Source of the DNA: an uncultured Planktomarina sp.
Lineage (GTDB): Bacteria; Pseudomonadota; Alphaproteobacteria; Rhodobacterales; Rhodobacteraceae
Assembly (NCBI GenBank): GCA_905181815.1
Contig: CAJIZA010000003.1
Location: 248,001 to 312,000, forward strand
Reading direction: 5' to 3'
DNA: 64,000 nucleotides
Shown here: one piece after another, positions 20,393 through 32,927 of the stretch
Numbering within the stretch: position 1 is the stretch's first letter
How the letters are laid out: each line of letters begins with the position of its first letter
Notes under the pieces: generated by a model
The model's input: only the letters and a program-made list of their open reading frames with translations
What the model was told of the DNA's origin: nothing
Databases searched by the model: none
Program-made: the position numbers and the translations under genes

Positions 20393-20420
20393 GGGCGTGG
20401 GATATTTCCCACGCCCTTTT
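20393..20420 (+). terminator. Rho-independent terminator of rpsT
   Basis: GGGCGTGGGA pairs perfectly with TCCCACGCCC around a TATT loop and is followed by TTTT. It separates rpsT from dnaA transcription. Confidence 0.9.
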
Positions 20421-20797
20421 CCGTTTAAGTGACAGTAAAAGAAATATTTTTTTTAAACTTGATTATCTCAACTACAGGTGGAAAGAGATTCTTTTTCAAA
20501 AAACACCGAGTCAAGAATTAAGATCTGTTGCAGAGTCACTTGGCCGAGGGATAAAAAGTATATGCGAGTCACTTTGAGTGCTCCGGGGGATAATTGCTCC
20601 AAGAGATTGCCACTGCTGCACGGCGACATGATCTTGGGCTCACATAACATGATAAACCCATTTTATGGATCATGGACGCTATTTCCCGGAAAATTAGTTT
20701 GCCTGCTGGGTGGGCAGTGGCATAGAAATTTGAGCGACGTTGTCATTGGGCCGCGTTGATGACGGGCCAGATGAATGGTCGTTTGTATTGGGATTAA
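20421..20797 (+). promoter_or_regulatory. dnaA upstream region with a cluster of GANTC (CcrM) sites
   Basis: This 377-base gene-free stretch precedes dnaA. Four GANTC sites, the target of the CcrM methylase of alphaproteobacteria, lie within 84 bases: 20487, 20508, 20533 and 20566. Two of them are part of a direct repeat GAGTCACTT (20533-20541 and 20566-20574, 33 bases apart). I see no consensus DnaA box here and no convincing gene. A role in methylation-dependent control of dnaA is known in Caulobacter and is an inference here. Confidence 0.5.
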
Positions 20798-22153
20798 GTG
20801 AAACGTATGGCACTAGATTTTTGGGATATCGCCGCGGATCGTTTGCGCAAGTCTCTCGGGAACAACAATTATAAGTCATGGATCGAACCCCTGCAATTTG
20901 TGGGCGAATCGTGCGGTACGGCAGAATTTTTCGTGCCAACTAGTTTTTTTGGAAATTACGTACGCCAGCATTTTGAAGACCAGATCCTCTATCAAATGCG
21001 CGAATCCGGTCTTGAAGTCACCCGTGTGACGTTTTCCGTAGGACGCTTGGATCAAGAACCTGTAGCGCGCCTGTCTTCCCCCGCTGTGGTCGCGCCGGTT
21101 AAGCCACGCGAAATCCAAGGGGCAAAGCTCGACAAGCGCTTCGTGTTTGAAAATTTCGTTGTAGGCAAACCCAACGAGTTGGCTCATGCGGCGGCGAAAC
21201 GTGTTGCTGAAGCGGGTCCAGTCACCTTTAATCCTCTGTTTTTATATGGTGGTGTTGGCTTGGGAAAAACCCATTTGATGCATTCAATTGCCTGGGAGCT
21301 GCAATCAAATCGTCCCGATATCAATGTGATGTATCTCTCGGCTGAACAATTCATGTATCGATTCGTGCAGGCCCTGCGTGAACGCAAGATGATGGATTTC
21401 AAAGAACTGTTCCGCTCGGTCGATGTCCTGATGGTGGATGATGTGCAATTCATTGGTGGAAAAGACAGTACCCAAGAGGAATTTTTTCATACATTCAATG
21501 CTTTGGTGGACCAAAACAAGCAAATTATCATCTCCGCTGATCGCGCACCGGGTGAGATAAAGCAATTAGAAGATCGCATCGCCAGCCGTTTGCAATGCGG
21601 TTTGGTGGTGGATTTACATCCCACCACCTATGAGCTGCGTCTTGGTATTTTACAGTCTAAAATTGAGCTGTATCAGTCCAGCTACCCGGGCATTGAAGTA
21701 CGCCAGGCAGTTGTAGAATTTTTGGCACATCGCATTTCAACCAATGTGCGTGTGCTCGAGGGGGCTTTGACTCGGCTCTTTGCCTTTGCCTCACTGGTGG
21801 GGCGTGAAATTACGGTTGAACTGACCCAAGACTGTCTCTCTGATATTTTGCGCGCCTCGGATCGCAAGGTTACGGTTGAGGAAATTCAGCGTAAAGTGAG
21901 CGATCACTATAATATTCGCCTTTCAGATCTGCTGGGACCAAAGCGCCTGCGCAGCTTTGCGCGGCCGCGCCAGATTGCCATGTATCTGTGCAAGCAATTG
22001 ACCAGCCGCTCATTGCCGGAAATTGGCCGCAGGTTTGGTGGTCGAGACCATACGACTGTGATGCATGGGGTGCGGAAAATCGAGGATTTACGCAACCAAG
22101 ACAGTCAAATGTCTGACGACCTGGACCTCTTGCGGCGCTCATTGGAGGCATAG
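20798..22153 (+). CDS. dnaA: Chromosomal replication initiator DnaA
   Basis: DnaA (448-451 aa) opens the replication origin. Domain I (DRLRKSLGNNNYKSWIEPL) is followed by a short linker, the AAA+ domain with Walker A LYGGVGLGKTHLMHSI (near residue 150) and Walker B VLMVDDVQFIGGK, and the DNA-binding domain IV with GGRDHTTVMHGVRKIE. Start is uncertain: GTG at 20798 has GGGA four to five bases upstream; ATG at 20807 (MALDFWDIAADRL) is more family-like but has a weak site. dnaN follows after 100 bases. Confidence 0.97.
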   Translation: MKRMALDFWDIAADRLRKSLGNNNYKSWIEPLQFVGESCGTAEFFVPTSFFGNYVRQHFEDQILYQMRESGLEVTRVTFSVGRLDQEPVARLSSPAVVAPVKPREIQGAKLDKRFVFENFVVGKPNELAHAAAKRVAEAGPVTFNPLFLYGGVGLGKTHLMHSIAWELQSNRPDINVMYLSAEQFMYRFVQALRERKMMDFKELFRSVDVLMVDDVQFIGGKDSTQEEFFHTFNALVDQNKQIIISADRAPGEIKQLEDRIASRLQCGLVVDLHPTTYELRLGILQSKIELYQSSYPGIEVRQAVVEFLAHRISTNVRVLEGALTRLFAFASLVGREITVELTQDCLSDILRASDRKVTVEEIQRKVSDHYNIRLSDLLGPKRLRSFARPRQIAMYLCKQLTSRSLPEIGRRFGGRDHTTVMHGVRKIEDLRNQDSQMSDDLDLLRRSLEA

Positions 22154-22253
22154 CTGCCTTTCAAAACCATTAAGGGTTAAAACGGCAACTCACCCTTGTG
22201 TCCTGAAAAAAATTCTTTACGGTTTATCTTCAAATACGTGACGGAGAACGGCC

Positions 22254-23372
22254 ATGAAACTGTCTATTGAACGCGCAACTTTATTGAAGGCTGTGTCCCA
22301 AGCGCAGTCCGTTGTGGAGCGCCGAAATACAATTCCAATCTTGGCAAATGTATTGATTGAGGCGAGTGGCGATCATGCGTCTTTTCGTGCGACAGATTTG
22401 GATATCGAGGTTGTCGATCGTGTGACAGCTATGGTGGAGCGCGCAGGGGCCAGCACGGTATCTGCGGTGACGTTGCATGAGATTGTGCGTAAGTTGCCAG
22501 ATGGGGCTTTAGTGACCTTGATGGATGATGGCGTCTCTGGCCGTTTGACCGTGGAAGCAGGTCGTTCGACTTTCTCTTTGACGACCCTGCCGAAGGAAGA
22601 TTTCCCGGTCATGGCTACGTCGGAATATACCTCTAATTTCACCGCTTCTGCGATGGTGTTGCGTCGGCTCTTTGACAAATCAAAATTTGCGATTTCCACC
22701 GAAGAGACCCGTTATTATTTGAACGGTGTCTACATGCATGTGGCTGAAGGTGATGGGGGTCAAAAACTGCGCTGTGTTGCCACTGATGGTCACCGATTGG
22801 CGAGGATTGATGCGGATCTGCCAACAGATGCAGGAGATATGCCCGGCGTGATCGTGCCGCGTAAAACTGTCGGTGAAATGCGCAAATTGCTTGATGATGA
22901 TGACGCGCAAATTGCTGTTTCAGTTTCAGAAACTAAAGTGCGTTTTGCAACGCCAAATGTAACGCTGACCTCAAAAGTGATTGATGGCACCTTTCCAGAT
23001 TATACACGCGTTATTCCCTCGGGCAACACGCGTAAATTGGAAGTGGATGCGGCCGAATTCGCCAAGGCAGTTGACCGTGTGGCCACGGTTTCCTCAGAGC
23101 GGTCGCGGGCTGTGAAGCTGGCATTGGATGAAGATCGCCTGATTCTGTCGGTTAATGCGCCAGACAGCGGCGCTGCCGAGGAAGAATTGGCCGTCGCCTA
23201 TGGTGATGAAAAATTGGAAATTGGCTTCAACGCGAAATATCTGCTCGAAATTGCCAGTCAGGTTGATCGAGAAAACGCGGTGTTCTTATTCAACACATCA
23301 GGGGATCCAACCTTGATGCGTGAAGGCAATGATACAACGGCCATTTACGTCGTCATGCCGATGCGCGTTTAA
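22254..23372 (+). CDS. dnaN: DNA polymerase III beta subunit (sliding clamp)
   Basis: The clamp (372 aa) tethers DNA polymerase III and repair enzymes to DNA. The N-terminus MKLSIERATLLKAVSQAQSV, the segment EETRYYLNGVYMH and the C-terminal ending IYVVMPMRV (which forms part of the peptide-binding pocket) are intact, and length is standard. The start has GGAGAAC upstream. It sits in the conserved order dnaA-dnaN-recF. Confidence 0.97.
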   Translation: MKLSIERATLLKAVSQAQSVVERRNTIPILANVLIEASGDHASFRATDLDIEVVDRVTAMVERAGASTVSAVTLHEIVRKLPDGALVTLMDDGVSGRLTVEAGRSTFSLTTLPKEDFPVMATSEYTSNFTASAMVLRRLFDKSKFAISTEETRYYLNGVYMHVAEGDGGQKLRCVATDGHRLARIDADLPTDAGDMPGVIVPRKTVGEMRKLLDDDDAQIAVSVSETKVRFATPNVTLTSKVIDGTFPDYTRVIPSGNTRKLEVDAAEFAKAVDRVATVSSERSRAVKLALDEDRLILSVNAPDSGAAEEELAVAYGDEKLEIGFNAKYLLEIASQVDRENAVFLFNTSGDPTLMREGNDTTAIYVVMPMRV

Positions 23373-23397
23373 GCCGGCGTGAATGTGAAGGGCACAG

Positions 23398-24500
23398 ATG
23401 CCCAATTTTGCTGTTGAATCTTTAAGCCTTTCGCACTTTCGGTCGCATCATGTGGTGCAGATCGATTGTGACCCGCGACCTGTGGCGATTTATGGTGGCA
23501 ATGGGGCCGGCAAGACAAATATTTTAGAGGCAGTATCCTTGCTTTCGCCTGGTCGCGGCCTGCGGCGGTCGAGTGCGGAAGAAATGACCCGTCGTCCCGA
23601 AGCGCTGGGCTGGAAGGTCTCGGCTGTTTTGCGCACGCAGGATCGCCTGCATGAGATAGAAATCTGGTCGCAAAATGGCGCGGCGCGTCAGCTGCGGATT
23701 GATGGCAAAGCGGCAACTCAGGTCATGTTGGGGCGCATTGTGCGTGTCCTGTGGTTGATCCCCGCGATGGACCGTCTCTGGATTGAAGGCGCGGAGGGGC
23801 GCCGGCGGTTTTTGGATCGCATGACTCTCTCTTTTGATCCAAACCACGGTGAGCAGGTGCTCATTTATGAAAAAGCCATGCGTGAGCGCAATCGTCTGTT
23901 GAAAAATCAGGTGACCGACGCCCATTGGTATCGGGCTATTGAGGGGCAAATGGCAGTCACTGGCGTGAAGATCCGAAAGGCGCGGGAGGAGGCTTTGGAG
24001 TGTATCCACACGGCGCAAGATCAGGCAGAAACAGCCTTCCCAACCGCGCATTTGACCCTGACCAATTCTGAAAACATCGAATTTTCAGACAATAGCGATG
24101 ATTTCGCTGAACTTCTGGCTGACTATCGCAGTCGCGATTTGACCACCGGTCGCACCTTGGCCGGTCCGCATCGCGATGATCTTTTTGGTGTTTTTGCGGC
24201 AAAAGATGTTCCAGCAAAAGATAGCTCCACAGGCGAGCAAAAGGCACTTTTGATTTCGCTAATCCTTGCCAACGGCCGTGCGTTGAAAGAACAAACTGGC
24301 CTGCCGCCGATTTTGCTTTTAGATGAGGTGGCAGCGCATTTGGACGCTGCCCGCAGAGTGGCGCTCTATGACGAAATTTGCGCGCTGGGTGCTCAGGCTT
24401 GGATGAGCGGTACAGGGCCTGAATTGTTTGAAGAACTTGGCGACAGGGCGCAGCATCTTTTGGTGACAGAGGTTGAGGGGAAATCAAAAGTGGATCTACA

Positions 24501-24504
<4 letters not shown>
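23398..24504 (+). CDS. recF: DNA replication and repair protein RecF
   Basis: RecF (368 aa) is the SMC-like ATPase that with RecO and RecR loads RecA at gaps. Walker A is IYGGNGAGKTNILEAVSLL (from residue 30), the signature lies around DSSTGEQKALLISLIL and Walker B is ILLLDEVAAHLD. It begins MPNFAVESLSLSHFRSH, a usual start. Its end overlaps the ATG of the following LysE-family gene by four bases. Confidence 0.96.
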
Positions 24505-27687
<3,183 letters not shown>

Positions 27688-27716
27688 AACTGACCAAACA
27701 GGGGGTGCATGGGGCA

Positions 27717-29087
27717 ATGCAACGTGGTGGCGTTTCCTTTTGGTATCAAGAGCTGGGCGGGTTGCCAAAGCCGCGCCCGGCGTTGGACCGCTCTGTAAGC
27801 GCTGATATTTGCATCATTGGGGCGGGGTATACCGGGCTTTGGGCCGCCTATTATCTTAAAAAAGCCGACCCATCTTTGAACATTGTTATTGTTGAAGAGC
27901 ATTTCGCCGGTTTTGGCGCCTCGGGCCGTAATGGCGGCTGGCTGTCGGGTAATTTTGCTTGGGAGCATGAAAAATATCTGAGCAGCGGTACGTCCGAGCA
28001 GGTCAAGGCCATGGTAGAGGCGTTTCATGGAACTGTTGATGAGGTCATTGCTGCTGCTGAGATGGAAGGCATCAATGCTGATATCCACCGCACACAGGAA
28101 TTGGCCATTGCCACGAATGCGTATCAATTTCAGCGTCTTGCACCTGAGTTGAAGCGGTTGCACCACTGGGGTGATCATCGCAGCCGGCTTGAAATTGAAG
28201 CGCAATTGCGTACGCGGATTGCCATTCCAAGCGCCAGGGGCGCGCTTGTGACCTCTGGTGTGGCACGGGTACAGCCTGCCAAATTGGTGCGCGGATTGGC
28301 TGATGCAGTGGTGCGATTAGGAGTTACGATTTACGAAGCGACCCGGGCGCATGAAATTTCCAAAGGTCAGGTCATAACCCATATGGGCCAAGTGGCCTGC
28401 GCGGTGGTCTTGAAAGCAACCGAAGGCTATAGCGCCCAATTGCCCGGATATGAGCGGGATTGGCTGCCTCTCAACTCCGCTCAAATTGTGACGGAACCTT
28501 TGCCCTTAGAGCTGTGGCGGGACATCGGTTGGTCGGGTGCAGAGCTGATTGGAGATATGGCGCATGCCTATTGCTACTGCCAGCGCACAGCAGATGGGCG
28601 TATCGCGGTTGGCGGCCGTGGGCTGCCCTATCTTTTGAATTCCAAAATTCAACGCGAGGGCCGACCCACCGCGGGCACAATTTCAGAATTGCGGGGGATT
28701 CTTACGCGTTTGTTTCCTGCGGCGGCCCATGTTCCCTTGGCCCATGCTTGGCAGGGGGTCTTGGGGGTTCCACGCGATTGGTGCGCCACTGTTGGCTTGG
28801 ATCCTGAGACCAAGATTGGTTGGGCGGGCGGATATGTAGGGGTTGGTTTGACCTCGGCGAATCTCGCTGGGCGCACGCTGCGTGACTTGGTGCTATCAGA
28901 GCCTACGGCTTTGACCGAATTGCCTTGGGTCAACCGTGCGGTTCGAGCTTGGGAGCGTGAGCCTTTGCGGTGGATGGCGGTGCGCGGTCTATACGCGATG
29001 TTAAAAGCCGCAGATTGGGCAGAAGCCAATGGAAAAGCCCATGCACCGCATCTTGCGCGGCTTGGAGCTTGGATCAAATCTCAGTGA
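27717..29087 (+). CDS. FAD-dependent oxidoreductase of the DAO family (PuuB/DadA-like)
   Basis: This flavoenzyme (456 aa) should oxidise an amine or amino acid. The Rossmann motif is ADICIIGAGYTGLWAAYYL (about residues 25-43), followed by the typical GFGASGRNGGWLSG. The C-terminal FAD segment is GWAGGYVGVGLTSANLAGR. It resembles gamma-glutamylputrescine oxidase and related enzymes more than glycine oxidase, but substrate is open. The start is uncertain: ATG 27717 has AGGGGG about 11 bases upstream; a GTG at 27705 is possible. It lies 29 bases after gyrB. Confidence 0.85.
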   Translation: MQRGGVSFWYQELGGLPKPRPALDRSVSADICIIGAGYTGLWAAYYLKKADPSLNIVIVEEHFAGFGASGRNGGWLSGNFAWEHEKYLSSGTSEQVKAMVEAFHGTVDEVIAAAEMEGINADIHRTQELAIATNAYQFQRLAPELKRLHHWGDHRSRLEIEAQLRTRIAIPSARGALVTSGVARVQPAKLVRGLADAVVRLGVTIYEATRAHEISKGQVITHMGQVACAVVLKATEGYSAQLPGYERDWLPLNSAQIVTEPLPLELWRDIGWSGAELIGDMAHAYCYCQRTADGRIAVGGRGLPYLLNSKIQREGRPTAGTISELRGILTRLFPAAAHVPLAHAWQGVLGVPRDWCATVGLDPETKIGWAGGYVGVGLTSANLAGRTLRDLVLSEPTALTELPWVNRAVRAWEREPLRWMAVRGLYAMLKAADWAEANGKAHAPHLARLGAWIKSQ

Positions 29088-29094
29088 GGCGGCC

Positions 29095-29985
29095 TTATTT
29101 TGCGGTGGCGTCAATTTGCCTTTGGCGCTCACCAAAACGTGCACGGTCCTCATTGGAATATTCGTCTACACATTGGTGGCACTGCACGCCTTTGATATAG
29201 TCGACACGATTTTTATCCGACTCTGTGATCGGTCTGCGGCAGGCATAGCATTGATCAAAACTGCCCTCGACCAAGCCGTGGCCGACGGACACGCGATTGT
29301 CGAAGACGAAACATTCACCGCGCCAGGTGCTCTCTTCTTGCGGCATCTCTTCAAGGTATTTTAAGATTCCACCCTTGAGGTGATAGACCTCCTCAACCCC
29401 TTCACCGAGCAGAAAATTAGTAGATTTTTCACAACGAATGCCGCCGGTGCAAAACATGGCAATCTTTTTGTTGTGAAAACGATGTTTGTTTTCAGCCCAC
29501 CACTGGGGAAATTCACGGAAGGTTTTGGTCTTGGGATCAATCGCCCCTTCAAACGTGCCGATGCCCACCTCGTAATCGTTGCGCGTATCAATTACCGCGA
29601 CATCCGGTGCGGCAATCAGCGCGTTCCACTCATGAGGATCGACATAGTGGCCTGTGCCCGCGCGCGGATCGACATTGGGTTGGCCCATTGTGACAATCTC
29701 TTTTTTCAAGCGGACTTTCATGCGCTTGAAGGGCATGATGCTGGCTGTGCTTTCTTTATGTTCAAAATCCGAACAGCCAGGCAGCGCGGCGATATGCGCC
29801 CAAAGACGTGCAACCCCCTGTTTCGGGCCTGCGACGGTGCCGTTGATTCCTTCTTTGGCGAGCAGAATTGTGCCTTTGATGCCCTCATGCTCACAAAGCG
29901 ACACCATTGGCGCGCGCAGAGCGCCCGGATCGTCAAAGCGGGTGAAGTGATAAAGAGTGGAGACTTTAAACATGATCTGCGTCAT
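29095..29985 (-). CDS. trhO: tRNA uridine(34) hydroxylase TrhO (YceA, rhodanese-related)
   Basis: TrhO (296 aa) uses oxygen to form 5-hydroxyuridine at the wobble position of some tRNAs. The N-terminal half carries the family stretch EGINGTVAGP. The rhodanese domain has the active Cys in IAMFCTGGIRCEKS (around residue 180), and a Cys-rich tail includes CYACRRP and QCHQCVDEY. Two ATG codons are possible (29985 and 29973), both with weak ribosome-binding sites. It converges with the oxidoreductase gene with only seven bases between them. Confidence 0.92.
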   Translation of the reverse strand: MTQIMFKVSTLYHFTRFDDPGALRAPMVSLCEHEGIKGTILLAKEGINGTVAGPKQGVARLWAHIAALPGCSDFEHKESTASIMPFKRMKVRLKKEIVTMGQPNVDPRAGTGHYVDPHEWNALIAAPDVAVIDTRNDYEVGIGTFEGAIDPKTKTFREFPQWWAENKHRFHNKKIAMFCTGGIRCEKSTNFLLGEGVEEVYHLKGGILKYLEEMPQEESTWRGECFVFDNRVSVGHGLVEGSFDQCYACRRPITESDKNRVDYIKGVQCHQCVDEYSNEDRARFGERQRQIDATAK

Positions 29986-30115
29986 AATCTGAAGTCGTCT
30001 TTGCTGCAAGATACATAGCTAAAGCTCCGCTAGCGCTTTATGGGTGCTTTGATAACATTGACCTTATGGGCGCGGATCATTACCTCTGTGCGCGAAGCTT
30101 GGATAGGGGATCCAA

Positions 30116-30706
30116 ATGCGTGCTCTGATTGTGGTTGATGTTCAGAACGACTTTTGTCCGGGCGGCGCTTTGGCGGTTGCCGGCGGTGATGAGATTGTGG
30201 CGCAAATTAACAACCGCATGGCTGATTTTGACGCGGTGATCCTCACCCAAGATTGGCACCCTGCGGGCCATTCCTCCTTTGCCAGCTCCCATAAGGCCGA
30301 TGTGTTTTCCAGCATTGAAATGCCCTATGGTCCCCAAGTGCTTTGGCCAGATCACTGCGTGCAGGGCAGTTTTGGTGCAGCCTTTCACAAAGATTTGGCC
30401 ACGGATCGGGCAGATTTGATTCTGCGTAAGGGCTATCGGCCAGGCATCGACAGTTATTCTGCTTTTTTTGAGAACGACCATAGCACAGCGACCGGGCTTG
30501 AAGGATATTTGAAGACCCGCGGGGTTCGGGATGTGACCTTCGTTGGATTGGCGACGGATTATTGCGTCGCTTATTCAGCGCTCGATGCGGCGCGGTTGGG
30601 CTTTGCGGTCAGCGTCGATACCGCCCTATGCCGCGCCATTGATATGGGCGGATCGCTGGACCAAGCACGGCGCGACATGGTGGCAGCGAAAGTGAGCCTT
30701 TTGTAA
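30116..30706 (+). CDS. pncA: Nicotinamidase
   Basis: PncA (196 aa) deamidates nicotinamide to nicotinate for NAD salvage. The catalytic Asp lies in ALIVVDVQNDFCPGG (near residue 8-10), the metal site in TQDWHPAGHSSF, and the nucleophilic Cys in LATDYCVAYSALDA (near 142). The start is preceded by AGGGGA. The stop overlaps the ATG of pncB, so both salvage steps are coupled. Confidence 0.96.
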   Translation: MRALIVVDVQNDFCPGGALAVAGGDEIVAQINNRMADFDAVILTQDWHPAGHSSFASSHKADVFSSIEMPYGPQVLWPDHCVQGSFGAAFHKDLATDRADLILRKGYRPGIDSYSAFFENDHSTATGLEGYLKTRGVRDVTFVGLATDYCVAYSALDAARLGFAVSVDTALCRAIDMGGSLDQARRDMVAAKVSLL

Positions 30707-31998
30707 TGGTAGATATTGCCACCCGAGTGTGGAATCACAAATGGAAAATCGACCCTATCGTGCGGTCGTTAATCGACAATGATTTCTATAAATTGTTGAT
30801 GTGCCAATCGGTGCTCCGCAATCACCCAAAAACGGAGGTGACCTTTAGTTTGATCAATCGGTCAAGCGATATTCGCTTGGCAGAATTGATTGATGAGGGA
30901 GAGCTGCGCGAACAGTTGGATCATGTACGCTCTTTGTCCCTGTCGCGTGGCGAAAGCACATGGATGCGCGGAAATACATTCTATGGCAAACGCCAGATGT
31001 TTACGCCCGAGTTTATGGATTGGTTCGAGGCGCTTAGATTGCCTGACTATCACCTTGAGAAACGTGATGGGCAATATGAGCTGACGTTTCAAGGCAGTTG
31101 GCCCGAGGTGATGTTGTGGGAAATTCCTGCTTTGGCGGTTCTTATGGAGCTGCGCGGCCGCGCGGTGCTGCGTGACATGCGCCGCTTTGAGCTTCAAATT
31201 CTCTATGCGCGGGCCATGGCCAAGCTCTGGGAAAAAATTGAGACACTGCGCGACATTGAGGACTTGCGCCTTGCGGATTTTGGCACGCGCAGGCGACATT
31301 CCTTTTTATGGCAAGATTGGGCTGTGCAGGCCATGACCGAAGGATTGGGAGACAAATTTATTGGTACATCCAATTGTTTGATTGCGAAAAATCGGGACTT
31401 GGCGGCGATTGGGACTAATGCGCATGAACTGCCTATGATCTATTCTGCGCTGGCCTCCGATGATCAAGCCTTGCGCCAGGCCCCCTATGACGTTCTATCT
31501 GATTGGCATGAGGAGCACGATGGAAACCTGCGGATCATCTTGCCAGATACCTATGGCACGGAAGGGTTTTTAGACAATGCGCCAGATTGGCTGGCCACAT
31601 GGACGGGCATGCGCATCGATTCTGGTGATCCTATTCAAGGAGCAGAACAAGCGATTAAATGGTGGAAAAGCCGCAATGAAGATCCCGGTCAAAAACTGCT
31701 GATTTTTTCTGATGGTTTGGACGTGGAGAAGATCGCCGAGCTGCATCGATTGTTCGCTGGACGGGTCAGAGTCTCTTTTGGTTGGGGCACGCTGCTGACC
31801 AATGATTTTCGTGGTTTGGTGCCAAATGATGGGTTGAAGCCTTTCTCTTTGGTCTGCAAAGCCGTGTCAGCCAATGGCAAACCCACGGTCAAATTGTCCG
31901 ACAATCCCAACAAGGCGATGGGTCCAGCAGATGAAATTGCGCGCTACAAACAGGTGTTCGAAGTTGGACGTCAAAACCCGCAAAGTGTCATCGTTTAA
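30706..31998 (+). CDS. pncB: Nicotinate phosphoribosyltransferase
   Basis: PncB (430 aa) joins nicotinate to PRPP, forming nicotinate mononucleotide. The family start region DNDFYKLLMCQSVLRNHP, the segment FGTRRRHSFLWQDW with the autophosphorylated His region TSNCLIAKN further on, and the phosphate loop VSFGWGTLLTND are clear. It directly uses the product of PncA. Its stop overlaps the stop of the convergent kinase gene by four bases, which leaves no room for a terminator between them. Confidence 0.96.
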   Translation: MVDIATRVWNHKWKIDPIVRSLIDNDFYKLLMCQSVLRNHPKTEVTFSLINRSSDIRLAELIDEGELREQLDHVRSLSLSRGESTWMRGNTFYGKRQMFTPEFMDWFEALRLPDYHLEKRDGQYELTFQGSWPEVMLWEIPALAVLMELRGRAVLRDMRRFELQILYARAMAKLWEKIETLRDIEDLRLADFGTRRRHSFLWQDWAVQAMTEGLGDKFIGTSNCLIAKNRDLAAIGTNAHELPMIYSALASDDQALRQAPYDVLSDWHEEHDGNLRIILPDTYGTEGFLDNAPDWLATWTGMRIDSGDPIQGAEQAIKWWKSRNEDPGQKLLIFSDGLDVEKIAELHRLFAGRVRVSFGWGTLLTNDFRGLVPNDGLKPFSLVCKAVSANGKPTVKLSDNPNKAMGPADEIARYKQVFEVGRQNPQSVIV

Positions 31999-32927
31999 GC
32001 GGTTGTCAGCCATTGATGTGCCAAATGCAGCGCGCGTTCTGCATAGCGCCTTTGGACAGGGCTTTTTTTCGGCTGCCGCACAATCACCCATCCGCAAGAG
32101 GCAAGCCCACGCAACATAAGGAAAAATTTGATATCATCTATCGATGGGGCTTTGCGGAGTGTTCCATAGCCCTCTGCAACGGCGGCGATCAGATCGTTCA
32201 AATGCCCTGCGGCGTAATGTTGCGACAGACAGACCCCAAGATCGTAACCGCGATAGCCAAATCCCGCGTCGTCAAAATCAATCAGCGTCAGCCCTGACTT
32301 TGTTTGAAAGACATTTTCTTGCAAGGCATCCGCATGAATCAAGCCAAAATCTGCGCCCTTCATGGCGCTTAAATGGGCGTGAGCGGTCTGTTGGGTATAG
32401 ACCATGAACTTTTTTTCACTGGCCGACAGCGATGGATTGTCCCAAAATCGACCCCAAAAGGGGGATTTTCCCAGCAGGCCCGGCAGATCCCAGGCGGCGC
32501 GTGTGAGATCGTCGGTTTTTATGCGATCGCTGGTCTCATGCAGCTGAGCTAAGAGACGGCCCAATTGGTGATAAAGATCACAATGGGCGGTGACATCCGT
32601 ATCAACGGGGGTGTCCATAGCCCCAATTGGCGCGCCCTCCACCCAGGTAATCACAGAGACAAAGCGTCCATCCGCCAACTTTGCCAATAAGGATCCATCC
32701 GCCTGCGCGAGGGGTTTGGGGCAGGCAAAACCCGCCTGAGCCAGCCGCAGCGTCCAGCGCAATTCTGACAAGATTGCCGCTTCACTTTGATATCCTGGCC
32801 GATGCAGACGCAACGCCATCGGTGTCCCGTCGCGCAGGACCTTAAACACTGCGTTTTCCCTCTCGGCGATCAACTGTATCTGCCCATTTGCGCCCCATTT
32901 GGCGGCTATTGCAGGAAGATCACTCAT
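31995..32927 (-). CDS. APH-family small-molecule kinase (hydroxylysine/amino-alcohol kinase-like)
   Basis: This 310-aa protein has the aminoglycoside-phosphotransferase fold. The nucleotide-binding N-lobe is short; the catalytic motif is IHADALQENVF (around residue 215), with the metal motif TLIDFDDAGFGYRGYDLG. Its ATG overlaps the stop of the upstream class-III aminotransferase (ATGA). That pairing matches kinase plus phospho-lyase systems, in which an amino alcohol such as 5-hydroxylysine is phosphorylated and then eliminated. Homoserine-kinase type II or a housekeeping kinase are alternatives; antibiotic resistance is unlikely. Confidence 0.75.
   Translation of the reverse strand: MSDLPAIAAKWGANGQIQLIAERENAVFKVLRDGTPMALRLHRPGYQSEAAILSELRWTLRLAQAGFACPKPLAQADGSLLAKLADGRFVSVITWVEGAPIGAMDTPVDTDVTAHCDLYHQLGRLLAQLHETSDRIKTDDLTRAAWDLPGLLGKSPFWGRFWDNPSLSASEKKFMVYTQQTAHAHLSAMKGADFGLIHADALQENVFQTKSGLTLIDFDDAGFGYRGYDLGVCLSQHYAAGHLNDLIAAVAEGYGTLRKAPSIDDIKFFLMLRGLASCGWVIVRQPKKSPVQRRYAERALHLAHQWLTTA

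Noticed and set aside
20478..20759. 93-codon frame before dnaA
   Set aside because: Composition is unlike the neighbouring genes, it has no ribosome-binding site, and it spans the GANTC cluster and presumed promoter.
20368..20797. Origin of replication upstream of dnaA
   Set aside because: No consensus DnaA box (TTATCCACA) cluster is visible; only a single TTTTCCACA inside rpsT (20300). In related bacteria the origin is usually away from dnaA.
31995..32927. Aminoglycoside-resistance gene
   Set aside because: The APH fold is shared with metabolic kinases; coupling to a class-III PLP enzyme argues for metabolism.
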